This document shows, piece by piece, positions 1 to 7,694 of a stretch of 64,000 nucleotides of DNA. The stretch's first letter is position 1; every line of letters begins with the position of its first letter. The stretch covers positions 1 through 64,000 of the forward strand of contig JANQQQ010000022.1 in NCBI GenBank assembly GCA_028284935.1, in the 5' to 3' direction. This DNA comes from Croceivirga sp. (GTDB lineage Bacteria; Bacteroidota; Bacteroidia; Flavobacteriales; Flavobacteriaceae). The translations under genes were made by a program, and so were the position numbers. The notes beneath the pieces are model-generated. The model searched no databases and was not told where the DNA came from. It saw only the letters and a program-made list of their open reading frames with translations.

Positions 1-1335
1 ATTTTTTATATTCTGGTCCCTCACAAACTGATTACCCGCAACTGAATTTGGCGTCAGTTCATCAAAAACTATGGCTTCACCACTTCTTCCTGCTTCACGG
101 GTTTCTTCAAAGACTTTATTAACGGCAAAAGCATTAAACTTAAGACTGTTATTATCATTGATCTTATACTGAGCCACTAAAATACCGTTAGTATTTACGG
201 TACGTCTCCAATATATATTGTCCCCATCGGGCACGAAATCCCTAGCACCGCCAGTTACCTCCAATAAACTATTTGTTATGCCCCGATCAAATTCCCTAAA
301 TAATCCTTCTCGGTACTCATAATCTACAGATTGCCCACCAGCAAATAATAAACGAAACTTACCCGCTTCATCTAAAAATCCACCGGCATTAAAACTAAAA
401 GAATAATTTAACGGTACATCAACAGCTTGAGGATTCCAAGTCTGACGCGTTAGCGATTGCACCATAGTATTGATTTGGTAGGGTCTTGAAAAAATGCCAA
501 GATTGATATCACTGTTAACTGCAGTTGCTTTGAAATTATCAAAAACATCCTGACTAGCTACGTTACTATTGGCTCCTCCGCTAAAACTAACCCCAAAGTC
601 ACTTCGAGAAGTAATGTTCTTTGATTGAATATTAATATTTCCAGAAGCTTGATCGGCAGAATTATTGGGCGCAAAGGTTTTACTTATGGAAACATTCTCA
701 ATAAATCGAGTAGGAAATAATCCTAAATCTATATTTTTTTTATCGACATTATCCGAAGGGATTGGCAACCCGTTCAATGTCGTCGTTAAATAGCGATCAC
801 CTAAACCTCTAACATAGATTTGCCCAGAACCCTCTGATTTGGAAACCCCTGAAATTTTAGTGGTAGCAGCTGAAGCGTCTGAAACCCCCAAACGACCCAA
901 CTGCTCTGCCCCGATGCTTTCCACCACGGTCACTGCCCTTTTTTGGTCAAGTAAAAGTGCAACTTCAGAGTCTTTTCGAGCCACGGTGGTCACCACAACT
1001 TCATCTAAAGAAACCCCTGCCGAGGCACTCATGGGTACATTTACATTGGTTACTTTTCCAGCTTCTACCAACACATTTGGAATTTCGATGGTCTCATACC
1101 CCAAATAGCTATACACTACAGTGTATGTACCTGGTTCCAGACCGGCAATTTCATATAATCCGTCAAAATCTGAAGTGGTTCCTGTCGTAGTGCCCTTAAT
1201 AAGTACATTGGCGAAGGGAAGGGGGTCGTCATTTGCCTCTTTATCAATTAGTTTTCCAACGATGCTCCCAGTTGTGTCTTGAGCATTTGCAATACTTAAA
1301 ATAAGTACTGCAACAATCATCAAATAGAATCTCAT
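1..1335 (-). CDS. TonB-dependent outer-membrane receptor, N-terminal part (runs off left edge)
   Basis: The frame is open on the minus strand from an ATG at 1333-1335 to the window edge, giving 445 residues without a stop. A signal peptide (MRFYLMIVAVLILSIANAQ) is followed by a carboxypeptidase-regulatory-like domain (about residues 24-110, with the typical GTTTGTTSDFDGLYEI run). A TonB plug follows, from VVVTTVARKDSEV, including the IYVRGLGDRYLTTTLNG signature, and then the start of a beta barrel. The plug style is that of TonB receptors with a CarboxypepD_reg domain rather than SusC. Its substrate is unknown. The gene is divergent from a PhoB/PhoR-like pair, and 11-bp direct repeats lie between them, so phosphate-linked control is possible. 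The C-terminal barrel is outside the window. Confidence 0.9.
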   Translation of the reverse strand, partial: MRFYLMIVAVLILSIANAQDTTGSIVGKLIDKEANDDPLPFANVLIKGTTTGTTSDFDGLYEIAGLEPGTYTVVYSYLGYETIEIPNVLVEAGKVTNVNVPMSASAGVSLDEVVVTTVARKDSEVALLLDQKRAVTVVESIGAEQLGRLGVSDASAATTKISGVSKSEGSGQIYVRGLGDRYLTTTLNGLPIPSDNVDKKNIDLGLFPTRFIENVSISKTFAPNNSADQASGNINIQSKNITSRSDFGVSFSGGANSNVASQDVFDNFKATAVNSDINLGIFSRPYQINTMVQSLTRQTWNPQAVDVPLNYSFSFNAGGFLDEAGKFRLLFAGGQSVDYEYREGLFREFDRGITNSLLEVTGGARDFVPDGDNIYWRRTVNTNGILVAQYKINDNNSLKFNAFAVNKVFEETREAGRSGEAIVFDELTPNSVAGNQFVRDQNIKN

Positions 1336-1371
1336 TTGTCAGTCAAGTGTTTGCCGCAAAGAACGCCAGAG

Positions 1372-1404
1372 GCTGTAAAAGTCATGTTACGCACATGTTA
1401 ACAG
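1372..1404. promoter_or_regulatory. Tandem 11-bp direct repeats resembling an OmpR/PhoB-family box
   Basis: Three consecutive 11-bp units start at 1372, 1383 and 1394. Their 7-bp cores are GCTGTAA, CATGTTA and CATGTTA, each followed by 4 variable bases. PhoB-type regulators bind tandem 11-bp units of this 7+4 form. The site lies between the TonB receptor and the response-regulator gene. Binding by that regulator is inferred. Confidence 0.45.
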
Positions 1405-1480
1405 TTTATTTCAAAAGCATTACCATAAGGTTATGAGTTTAAATGAATGTTAAGGGCAGAAGGGGTTGTTGTATTATATT

Positions 1481-1488
1481 TACATTTG
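1481..1488 (+). promoter_or_regulatory. Candidate -7 box for the two-component operon
   Basis: TACATTTG matches the Bacteroidota TAnnTTTG box exactly and lies 24 bp before the ATG at 1513. No well-spaced -33 TTTG is evident. Confidence 0.4.
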
Positions 1489-1512
1489 GGTAAAATTGAG
1501 TAATTGCCAACC

Positions 1513-2199
1513 ATGAAAACAAAGGATATACGAATACTTCTTGTTGACGATGAACCCGATATTCTTGAAATTGTAAGCTACAATCTTTCGGCTGAAGGTT
1601 ACGAAGTGCTTACCGCCAAAAATGGGGTTGAAGGTGTTGCCAAAGCAAAAAAGAAATTGCCCCATTTAATTATCTTAGATGTCATGATGCCGGAGATGGA
1701 TGGTATTGAAGCCTGCGAGATCATGCGAAGCACACCCGGATTGGAAAACTCCATCATTACCTTTTTGACCGCTAGGGGGGAAGATTACTCCCAAGTGGCC
1801 GGGTTTGATGCGGGTGCCGATGACTACATCACCAAGCCCATTAAACCCAAAGTGTTGGTGAGCAAGGTAAAAGCACTTTTACGTAGAATGAAAGACAACA
1901 AAACGGAGGTAGAGGATATTGTTAAGGTCGGTAATATTGTCATCAACCGGGAGGAGTACAAAATTGAAAATAATGGAGAAGAGTTGATATTGCCACGAAA
2001 GGAATTTGAACTTTTGTCCCTATTGACTTCAAAACCCAACAAGGTGTTTAAACGAGAGGTGATTTTGGACAAGGTCTGGGGCAATGAAGTGGTTGTGGGT
2101 GGCCGTACCATTGATGTACATATAAGGAAGCTACGCGAAAAAATTGGAGATCACCACTTTAAAACCGTTAAGGGCGTTGGCTATAAGTTTGTACTGTAA
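1513..2199 (+). CDS. OmpR/PhoB-family response regulator
   Basis: A 228-residue DNA-binding response regulator. The receiver domain (residues 5-120) has the acidic pair D12-D13, phosphoacceptor D56 in LIILDVMMP, switch residue T86 and K108 in the TKP motif. A winged-helix trans_reg_C domain (about 133-228) ends in TVKGVGYKFVL. The ATG at 1513 is preferred over an in-frame TTG at 1504, because the family begins directly with the KxxRILLVDDE strand. The stop and the next gene's start share one base (TAATG), so the kinase is probably translationally coupled. The combination with a short membrane kinase is typical of PhoB/PhoR in Bacteroidota, but the phosphate role is inferred. Confidence 0.93.
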   Translation: MKTKDIRILLVDDEPDILEIVSYNLSAEGYEVLTAKNGVEGVAKAKKKLPHLIILDVMMPEMDGIEACEIMRSTPGLENSIITFLTARGEDYSQVAGFDAGADDYITKPIKPKVLVSKVKALLRRMKDNKTEVEDIVKVGNIVINREEYKIENNGEELILPRKEFELLSLLTSKPNKVFKREVILDKVWGNEVVVGGRTIDVHIRKLREKIGDHHFKTVKGVGYKFVL

Positions 2200-3254
2200 T
2201 GGCCGTTGCGCTTAAAAATTCGTACCGTTTTGCGGTTCGTTCCTCCCTTTTTATTTCATTATTATTGACCATTGTGCTAACTGGATTACTTTATTTATCC
2301 GAACATTTGGTTTGGTACATTCCCATCGTTTTTCTGGCACTCGCTTTTTTACTCTCTTTTTTGATTATTCAGTCCAGGGTGGAGCGCTTTATTTATAGAC
2401 GGGTCAAGAAAATATATGATGAGGTTTCCTTACTGGAGTCTTCTTCTTTCTCCTCAAAACCCATCACTACGGACATGAAAACGTTGACCGAGGAAATCGA
2501 AAAATTTGCAAAGGGCAAAAAAGTGGAGATAGACACCCTAAAGATTCGGGAGGAATACCGAAAGGATTTTTTGGGCAATGTTTCACACGAGCTCAAAACG
2601 CCACTATTTACGGTTCAGGGCTATATCTTAACGCTGTTGGATGGGGCCATTAAGGACAAAAGGGTGAGTGAAAAGTACCTGAAGCGCGCAAGCAAAGGTG
2701 TGGAACGGCTTATTTATATTGTAAAGGACCTGGACATGATCACCAAATTGGAAACAGGAGATCTTAACCTAAAAAAGGAGCCCTTTGATGTTATTGAAGT
2801 GATAAAAAATGTTTTTGAACTTCTGGAAATGCGGGCTGCTAAAAAGGAGATTACGCTGACCTTTGATATGGAGTATTCGACCCCTATTTATGTTCTTGGC
2901 GATGCGGAAAAAATCCAGCAGGTATTGAGCAACCTTTTGGTGAACTCCATAAAATATGGCCATACCAACGGTACCACTGAGGTGAGTGTGGAGAATTTGA
3001 TCAAAAACAAAGTTATTGTTCGGGTAACGGACAATGGTGAGGGCATCCCAAAACAGCATATTCCCAGGCTGTTTGAACGGTTTTATCGGGTGGACCAAAG
3101 TGGCAGCCGAAAGGAAGGTGGTTCAGGACTTGGATTGGCCATAGTAAAGCACATCATCGAGGCGCACGGTGAAAAAATCTATGTGGAAAGTGAAGTGGAT
3201 GTAGGTTCGGAGTTTTCTTTCACTTTGGAAAGAACGGAAAAGAGTTGGGTATAA
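2199..3254 (+). CDS. Membrane sensor histidine kinase (PhoR-like)
   Basis: A 351-residue kinase with two N-terminal membrane segments (about 16-33 and 38-57), separated only by a very short loop, so there is no real periplasmic sensor domain. A linker leads to a HisKA domain with phosphoacceptor H130 in GNVSHELKTP. The HATPase_c domain has the N box (NLLVNSIKYG), the G1 box (DNGEGIP) and the G2 box (GSGLGLAIVKH). It is coupled to the upstream response regulator by a TAATG junction. The absence of a sensing domain suggests it reads a signal through a membrane partner, as PhoR does through the Pst system. Its 3' end overlaps the convergent glycosyltransferase gene by 76 bp. Confidence 0.92.
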   Translation: MAVALKNSYRFAVRSSLFISLLLTIVLTGLLYLSEHLVWYIPIVFLALAFLLSFLIIQSRVERFIYRRVKKIYDEVSLLESSSFSSKPITTDMKTLTEEIEKFAKGKKVEIDTLKIREEYRKDFLGNVSHELKTPLFTVQGYILTLLDGAIKDKRVSEKYLKRASKGVERLIYIVKDLDMITKLETGDLNLKKEPFDVIEVIKNVFELLEMRAAKKEITLTFDMEYSTPIYVLGDAEKIQQVLSNLLVNSIKYGHTNGTTEVSVENLIKNKVIVRVTDNGEGIPKQHIPRLFERFYRVDQSGSRKEGGSGLGLAIVKHIIEAHGEKIYVESEVDVGSEFSFTLERTEKSWV

Positions 3255-4291
3255 TCAATTCCTTTTTCAAAATTGGTCAATCCCGAATAGCGATCTACCC
3301 TTTCCAAATCCGATAGCTGAAAACTTTTCTGTTCGGCATAGGGCACTATGTTTTTTTTATCCAATCTTTTGGCGAGATATTCCTGCTCATACTGCCCAGG
3401 AGTAGGGATAAAAAAGGCCTTCTTTTCCAACTTGGCCAAATCCATTACCGTAGTGTAGCCAGAACGGCACAACACCAATTTGCTGGAATTGATGGCAGCT
3501 TCCAGTTCTCTGGACTGCATGAAATTATAGACGGTCACGGAGGCCTGCCGATAATCTAAGGTGTTAACCCTTTGACTTTCTTCAATCTTTCCCTTGACAA
3601 AGAGTATGTTTCCAGAAAACCCTTTTAATTCTTCCAATAATTTTTCGGCAAGCATACCCCGTTGGGGCTCCGGCCCCGACAACAGCACCAGTAAATCATA
3701 TTTTTTAGGGAGTTCCTTTTTCTGGAATCGGCTTAGAGGCCCTAAGTATTTTATATTAAGTTTTGATTTTTTTAAATGACCCAGTTTTCCGGTTAGGTTG
3801 GGTTTCCCCGGAACATCGGGGACCCAACAGGCATCAAATTTTTTAATAATCCTTTGATGCATCGTAGAACTGAACCATGTGGTGTTTCCAGAGAGGACAT
3901 TCAATTGGTGGGTAATAAAAACACAAGGTACTTTTTTGTAGTACGCCCCAAGTCGATTATCAGAGATAATACCATGAATTTGATGCTGTTTTACAATACG
4001 CTTTACCTCCTTTTTTTCTTTGGCCATGGCCTTAAGAACTTTGGGGGAATCCCAAATCATTTTAAGTTTAAAGTGTTGGGCTTTTTGGGCATATTTGATT
4101 TTGTAGGAGGGAAGTTTTAGAGCTTCCAAACTCGGAAACTCTTTCTGAAGAAGGGAAAGTGCCACGCCATCCGATGCCATAACAGGTTGAAAACCATGGT
4201 AAAGAAGTGCCTTTATAATGGGGATACATCTTGTGGCGTGACCTAATCCCCAGTTAAGGGGCGCCACTAAAATTCGATGTTGTTTTGGCAT
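3179..4291 (-). CDS. MurG-like glycosyltransferase family protein
   Basis: A 370-residue protein starting MPKQHRILVAPLNWGLGHAT, a glycine-rich N-terminal loop typical of GT-B glycosyltransferases related to MurG (Glyco_trans_1_3 type). The C-terminal half has the donor-binding signature LVLCRSGYTTVMDLAKLEKKA followed by FIPTPGQYEQEYLAKRL, matching the MurG-like nucleotide-sugar site. The start is placed at the ATG at 4291. A frame-extending TTG at 4345 would add 18 unconserved residues. No membrane segments are seen. The acceptor and sugar cannot be named. It is convergent with the histidine kinase, with a long 3' overlap. Confidence 0.8.
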   Translation of the reverse strand: MPKQHRILVAPLNWGLGHATRCIPIIKALLYHGFQPVMASDGVALSLLQKEFPSLEALKLPSYKIKYAQKAQHFKLKMIWDSPKVLKAMAKEKKEVKRIVKQHQIHGIISDNRLGAYYKKVPCVFITHQLNVLSGNTTWFSSTMHQRIIKKFDACWVPDVPGKPNLTGKLGHLKKSKLNIKYLGPLSRFQKKELPKKYDLLVLLSGPEPQRGMLAEKLLEELKGFSGNILFVKGKIEESQRVNTLDYRQASVTVYNFMQSRELEAAINSSKLVLCRSGYTTVMDLAKLEKKAFFIPTPGQYEQEYLAKRLDKKNIVPYAEQKSFQLSDLERVDRYSGLTNFEKGIDYTQLFSVLSKVKENSEPTSTSLST

Positions 4292-4333
4292 AATTTCCAA
4301 AGAAACGATTCCATTCTTGGATTTGGTTTTCCT

Positions 4334-4341
4334 TAGTTTTG
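4334..4341 (+). promoter_or_regulatory. Candidate -7 box for trmB operon
   Basis: TAGTTTTG is an exact TAnnTTTG match 21 bp before the TTG start codon of trmB. Its placement supports the non-ATG start. The TTG upstream is only 14 bp away, shorter than the usual -33 spacing. Confidence 0.4.
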
Positions 4342-4362
4342 CCAAAAGTTTAAATTATTGTT

Positions 4363-5034
4363 TTGGGCAGTAAGAATAAGTTAAAGCGCTTTGCCGAGAA
4401 TGAAACATTTTCCAATGTTATCCAACCAAAACGGGATGAGATTATGGATGGATTTGAATATAAGGGGAAATGGCATGACTACTTTAAAAATGACAACCCT
4501 GTTGTTCTTGAGCTGGGTTGCGGAAAAGGGGAATACACCGTTGGTCTTGCAAGGCGCTTTCCAAATAAAAATTTTATTGGCATTGATATTAAGGGTGCCC
4601 GATTTTGGCGTGGGGCAAAAACAGCACTTGAGGAGAACCTGGAAAATGTCGCTTTTTTAAGAACCCAAATTGAGTTGATTGATCATCTATTTGGAGAAAA
4701 CGAAGTTTCTGGAATCTGGATTACCTTCCCTGACCCACAAATCAAATACAAACGCACCAAACACCGGTTGACCAACGCCTTTTTCTTAAAAAAGTATGGG
4801 ACGGTATTGAAAACTGAAGGCACTGTCCATTTAAAGACAGATAGTGAATTTATGCACGGCTATACTTTGGGTTTATTGCATGGTTTGGGATGTGAAATTT
4901 TGTATGCGAACCATGACATCTATAGAAACGAAGGTGCCCCAAGGGAAGTGTTGGAGATACAGACTTTTTATGAAAATCAGTATCTTGAGAAGAATAAGGC
5001 CATCACCTACATTCAGTTTAGACTGACCAACTAA
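4363..5034 (+). CDS. trmB: tRNA (guanine-N7-)-methyltransferase
   Basis: A 223-residue SAM-dependent enzyme that methylates G46 of tRNA. It has the SAM-binding motif VVLELGCGKGEYT, the acidic loop GIDIKGARFWRGAK and the family signature ITFPDPQIKYKRTKHRLT. The start codon is TTG. It is chosen because the encoded N-terminus GSKNKLKRFAENETF is the conserved TrmB N-terminus in this phylum, whereas the next ATG (4444) would remove it. A lysE-family gene begins 3 bp after the stop, so the two probably form an operon with the alkyltransferase-like gene. Confidence 0.93.
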   Translation: MGSKNKLKRFAENETFSNVIQPKRDEIMDGFEYKGKWHDYFKNDNPVVLELGCGKGEYTVGLARRFPNKNFIGIDIKGARFWRGAKTALEENLENVAFLRTQIELIDHLFGENEVSGIWITFPDPQIKYKRTKHRLTNAFFLKKYGTVLKTEGTVHLKTDSEFMHGYTLGLLHGLGCEILYANHDIYRNEGAPREVLEIQTFYENQYLEKNKAITYIQFRLTN

Positions 5035-5037
5035 ATA

Positions 5038-5667
5038 ATGACCCAACTACTATCTCTTTTTTTGGCGACCCTTGTTGCAGCTATTCTGGCATCTGCGCCG
5101 CCCGGGCTTTTGAATGTCAATGCGGCTAAGGTCAGTGTTGAAAAAGGCAAAAAAAATGGAATTGTTTTTAGCTTGGGGATTGCATTGATGGTAATGTTTC
5201 AGGCCTATTTGGCAGTACGTATCGCTAAATTCCTTTCCAGAAATCCAGAAGTTATTTCATGGTTGATGAAATCTGCCATTCTCATTTTTGCAGCATTGGC
5301 TATTTTCTTTTTTCTAAAGGCAAGAAAACAACAACAAGACCGGATTACCGTACATCACGGCACGTATAAAAGTAGTTTCACTAAAGGGTTGTTCTTGGCG
5401 GCCCTGAATTTATTGCAGATTCCCTTTTATAGTGCATTGAACACGTTTTTTCATGCCAAAAAGATTATGAATTTTGAAATTTTGGATGAGGTACTTTTTA
5501 TTTTAGCAGCAGGACTGGGTACATTTTTGGTCATGTATTCCTATGTGTTTTTTTTCAATAAAATGGAAACGAAATCAACCCGATTTTCCAAAAACTCCAA
5601 CTATATTCTTAGTGGTCTAATGGTAGTATTATTGGTGGTTACCCTAATTCGTCTGTTCAATGGGTAA
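5038..5667 (+). CDS. LysE-family membrane exporter
   Basis: A 209-residue integral membrane protein with about six hydrophobic segments. The N-terminal segment carries the ASAPPGLLNVNAAK motif, the counterpart of the GPNT/PPGP loop found at this position in LysE/RhtB exporters. A charged loop (residues about 95-115) splits the two halves. The family exports amino acids and related small molecules, but the substrate cannot be told here. It begins 3 bp after trmB and overlaps the start of the following alkyltransferase-like gene by 8 bp. Confidence 0.75.
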   Translation: MTQLLSLFLATLVAAILASAPPGLLNVNAAKVSVEKGKKNGIVFSLGIALMVMFQAYLAVRIAKFLSRNPEVISWLMKSAILIFAALAIFFFLKARKQQQDRITVHHGTYKSSFTKGLFLAALNLLQIPFYSALNTFFHAKKIMNFEILDEVLFILAAGLGTFLVMYSYVFFFNKMETKSTRFSKNSNYILSGLMVVLLVVTLIRLFNG

Positions 5668-5992
5668 GGAAATGGAACCTAGTTTTTTTGATAAGGTCTA
5701 TGAAGTAGCCAAACGCATCCCTTATGGAAGAGTCACCTCTTACGGATCCATTGCGAAATACTTGGGAGCTGCTAGAAGCGCTAGAATGGTTGGCTGGGCC
5801 ATGAACAATTCCTTGGGAAAGGATGTCCCTGCACATAGGGTGGTCAACAGGGTTGGGGTCTTGACAGGGAAACATCACTTTGACGGCACTAATTTAATGC
5901 AGCAACTCTTGGAAAATGAAGGGATAAAGGTGGTGGACAACCAAATTGTTGATTTTGAAAAACACTTTTGGGACCCCGGAAAGGAACTTTAA
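5660..5992 (+). CDS. Alkyltransferase-like protein (ATL, MGMT family without the active cysteine)
   Basis: A 110-residue protein of the O6-alkylguanine-DNA alkyltransferase DNA-binding fold. The conserved PCHRVV active-site motif reads PAHRVV (A58), so it cannot accept an alkyl group. ATL proteins instead bind O6-alkylguanine and hand the lesion to nucleotide excision repair. Other family features are present: FFDKVYEVAKRIPYGRVTSYG, the helix-turn-helix region and the arginine finger in ARSARMVGWAM. An alternative ATG at 5672 would avoid the 8-bp overlap with the lysE gene and lose only four residues. Confidence 0.85.
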   Translation: MGKEMEPSFFDKVYEVAKRIPYGRVTSYGSIAKYLGAARSARMVGWAMNNSLGKDVPAHRVVNRVGVLTGKHHFDGTNLMQQLLENEGIKVVDNQIVDFEKHFWDPGKEL

Positions 5993-6032
5993 CCAGATGT
6001 TGCGTTATTCAAGGAATTCCTACAAATCGTGA

Positions 6033-6049
6033 GATAAGCACTGCTTATC
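6033..6049. promoter_or_regulatory. Perfect 8-1-8 palindrome upstream of mrp
   Basis: GATAAGCACTGCTTATC is a perfect inverted repeat with a one-base centre, 40 bp after the alkyltransferase-like stop. No T-run follows, so it looks more like an operator than a terminator. Confidence 0.4.
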
Positions 6050-6100
6050 CCATCATCTTCACTTTCAATGGAAGGGCTTTAAAAACTGAGGGCTTCGGCG

Positions 6101-6108
6101 TATCTTTG
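6101..6108 (+). promoter_or_regulatory. Candidate -7 box for mrp
   Basis: TATCTTTG matches TAnnTTTG exactly, 43 bp before the mrp ATG. A transcript would begin just before the palindrome at 6120-6137. Confidence 0.45.
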
Positions 6109-6119
6109 CATTCCAGAAT

Positions 6120-6137
6120 TGGTTTGCGCGCAAACCA
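6120..6137. promoter_or_regulatory. Perfect 18-bp palindrome in the mrp leader
   Basis: TGGTTTGCGCGCAAACCA is self-complementary over all 18 bp. It lies 11 bp after the candidate -7 box and 14 bp before the mrp ATG, where an operator or leader hairpin would act. Confidence 0.5.
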
Positions 6138-6151
6138 TTCAAATACAGCAA

Positions 6152-7291
6152 ATGAAGTTTACAAAAAAGGAAGTTTTAACAGCGTTGGAGCACATCTCCG
6201 CTCCAGGTGAAGGGCAGAATATTGTAGAAAGTGGTGCGGTGACCAATGTGCAGGTCTTTGGGGACGAAGTTGAGGTAGATGTTACCATAAAAAACCCAAG
6301 TCTTCAGGCAAGGAAAAAAACCGAAGTGGAAATCCTGAAAATCATCCACCAAAAGGTCTATGAAAAAGCCAAGATTAAGGTCAACCTAAAGGTGGACGCC
6401 CCTAAGAAGCCTCAAGTCAACCAAATTAAGGGAAAACCTATTCCAGGTATTAACAATATCATAGCAATTGCATCGGGAAAAGGAGGTGTCGGTAAATCTA
6501 CGGTTACTGCAAATCTAGCCGTGACCTTGGCAAATATGGGTTTTAAGGTAGGCCTGTTGGATACGGATATCTATGGACCCTCCATGCCCATTATGTTTGA
6601 TGTTGCCACTCAACGACCCCTTTCCATTAATGTAGACGGCAAAAATAAAATGAAGCCTGTAGAGAACTATGGCGTGAAAATGTTGTCCATAGGTTTTTTC
6701 ACTCAACCCAATCAAGCAGTAATTTGGAGAGGTCCCATGGCAAGTAAGGCCTTAAACCAAATGATTTTTGATGCCCACTGGGGACAGCTGGACTTTTTGT
6801 TGCTGGATTTGCCACCGGGAACAGGGGATATTCATTTAAGCATCATGCAGTCTTTGCCCGTTACAGGGGCCGTGGTAGTAAGTACGCCTCAGGAGATTGC
6901 CCTGGCAGATGCCCGAAAGGGAGTTGCCATGTTCCAGCAAGAGACCATCAATGTCCCTGTATTGGGTATTGTTGAGAATATGGCCTATTTTACACCCCAA
7001 GAACTACCTGAGAACAAATATCATATCTTTGGTAAGGATGGCGCAAAGAATTTGGCTGCGGATATCAATGTTCCCTTTCTTGGGGAAATACCTTTGGTAC
7101 AAAGTATACGTGAGGCAGGTGATGTGGGTAGGCCTGCGGCTTTGCAAACGGCAACCCCGATTGAGAGGGCTTTTGAGGAATTGACCAAAAATGTGGTACA
7201 GGAACTGGTGCAGCGAAACAAAGACCTTCCCCCGACTGAAGCCATAAAGATTACAACAATGGCGGGTTGTTCCGCCGTTAAAAAGAAATGA
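6152..7291 (+). CDS. Mrp/ApbC-type P-loop Fe-S cluster carrier
   Basis: A 379-residue protein with an N-terminal MIP18/DUF59 domain (about 1-85) and a deviant Walker A ATPase (A107-T117, SGKGGVGKST), then a Mrp signature around LDTDIYGPSMP and LLLDLPPGTGD. The family carries Fe-S clusters for protein maturation. The CxxC pair usual near the C-terminus of proteobacterial ApbC is absent: the region after VENMAYF reads TPQELPENKY. The only conspicuous late cysteine is in the terminal MAGC. ATG 6152 is preferred to a frame-extending upstream start, because the family begins MKFTKKEVL. It overlaps the NifU-like gene by 4 bp (ATGA), supporting joint function. Confidence 0.92.
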   Translation: MKFTKKEVLTALEHISAPGEGQNIVESGAVTNVQVFGDEVEVDVTIKNPSLQARKKTEVEILKIIHQKVYEKAKIKVNLKVDAPKKPQVNQIKGKPIPGINNIIAIASGKGGVGKSTVTANLAVTLANMGFKVGLLDTDIYGPSMPIMFDVATQRPLSINVDGKNKMKPVENYGVKMLSIGFFTQPNQAVIWRGPMASKALNQMIFDAHWGQLDFLLLDLPPGTGDIHLSIMQSLPVTGAVVVSTPQEIALADARKGVAMFQQETINVPVLGIVENMAYFTPQELPENKYHIFGKDGAKNLAADINVPFLGEIPLVQSIREAGDVGRPAALQTATPIERAFEELTKNVVQELVQRNKDLPPTEAIKITTMAGCSAVKKK

Positions 7292-7533
7292 ACATGACAG
7301 TAGAGGAAATACAAACAAACGTAGAGAAAGCTCTGGATGAAATCCGACCCTTTTTACAAAGCGACGGGGGAGACATTTCATTGATTTCCATTGATAATGG
7401 CACTTCAGTCAAAGTGAAGCTGGAAGGCAATTGTATTGGATGTTCAGTTAATCAGATGACCTTGAAGAGTGGCGTGGAGATGACCATCAAAAAATACGCT
7501 CCACAAATCGAAGAAGTTATCAATTTAAGTTAA
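7288..7533 (+). CDS. NifU-like C-terminal domain Fe-S scaffold protein
   Basis: An 81-residue stand-alone NFU domain with the cluster-binding pair C49-x-x-C52 in GNCIGCSVNQMTLK. NFU proteins receive Fe-S clusters and pass them to target enzymes. Translation is probably coupled to mrp through the ATGA overlap, and both proteins act in the same pathway. Confidence 0.9.
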   Translation: MNMTVEEIQTNVEKALDEIRPFLQSDGGDISLISIDNGTSVKVKLEGNCIGCSVNQMTLKSGVEMTIKKYAPQIEEVINLS

Positions 7534-7694
7534 GGAGTCGGACCGCTGCTCTCTGAAAATATGCATTCATTGCCTTACCCATATCCTAAGGGAACATCCT
7601 TTTTCAATAGTAAAACTTATAAGGAGACGTTATACGCAAGCCGTTTCGTAGGATTTGTTACGGATTCTCTCTTTTTTTGCAACGTATTTGTATC

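Noticed and set aside
839-1190. Two overlapping plus-strand frames near the left edge
   Set aside because: They are shadows of the TonB receptor N-terminus on the minus strand, which has a signal peptide and plug motifs.
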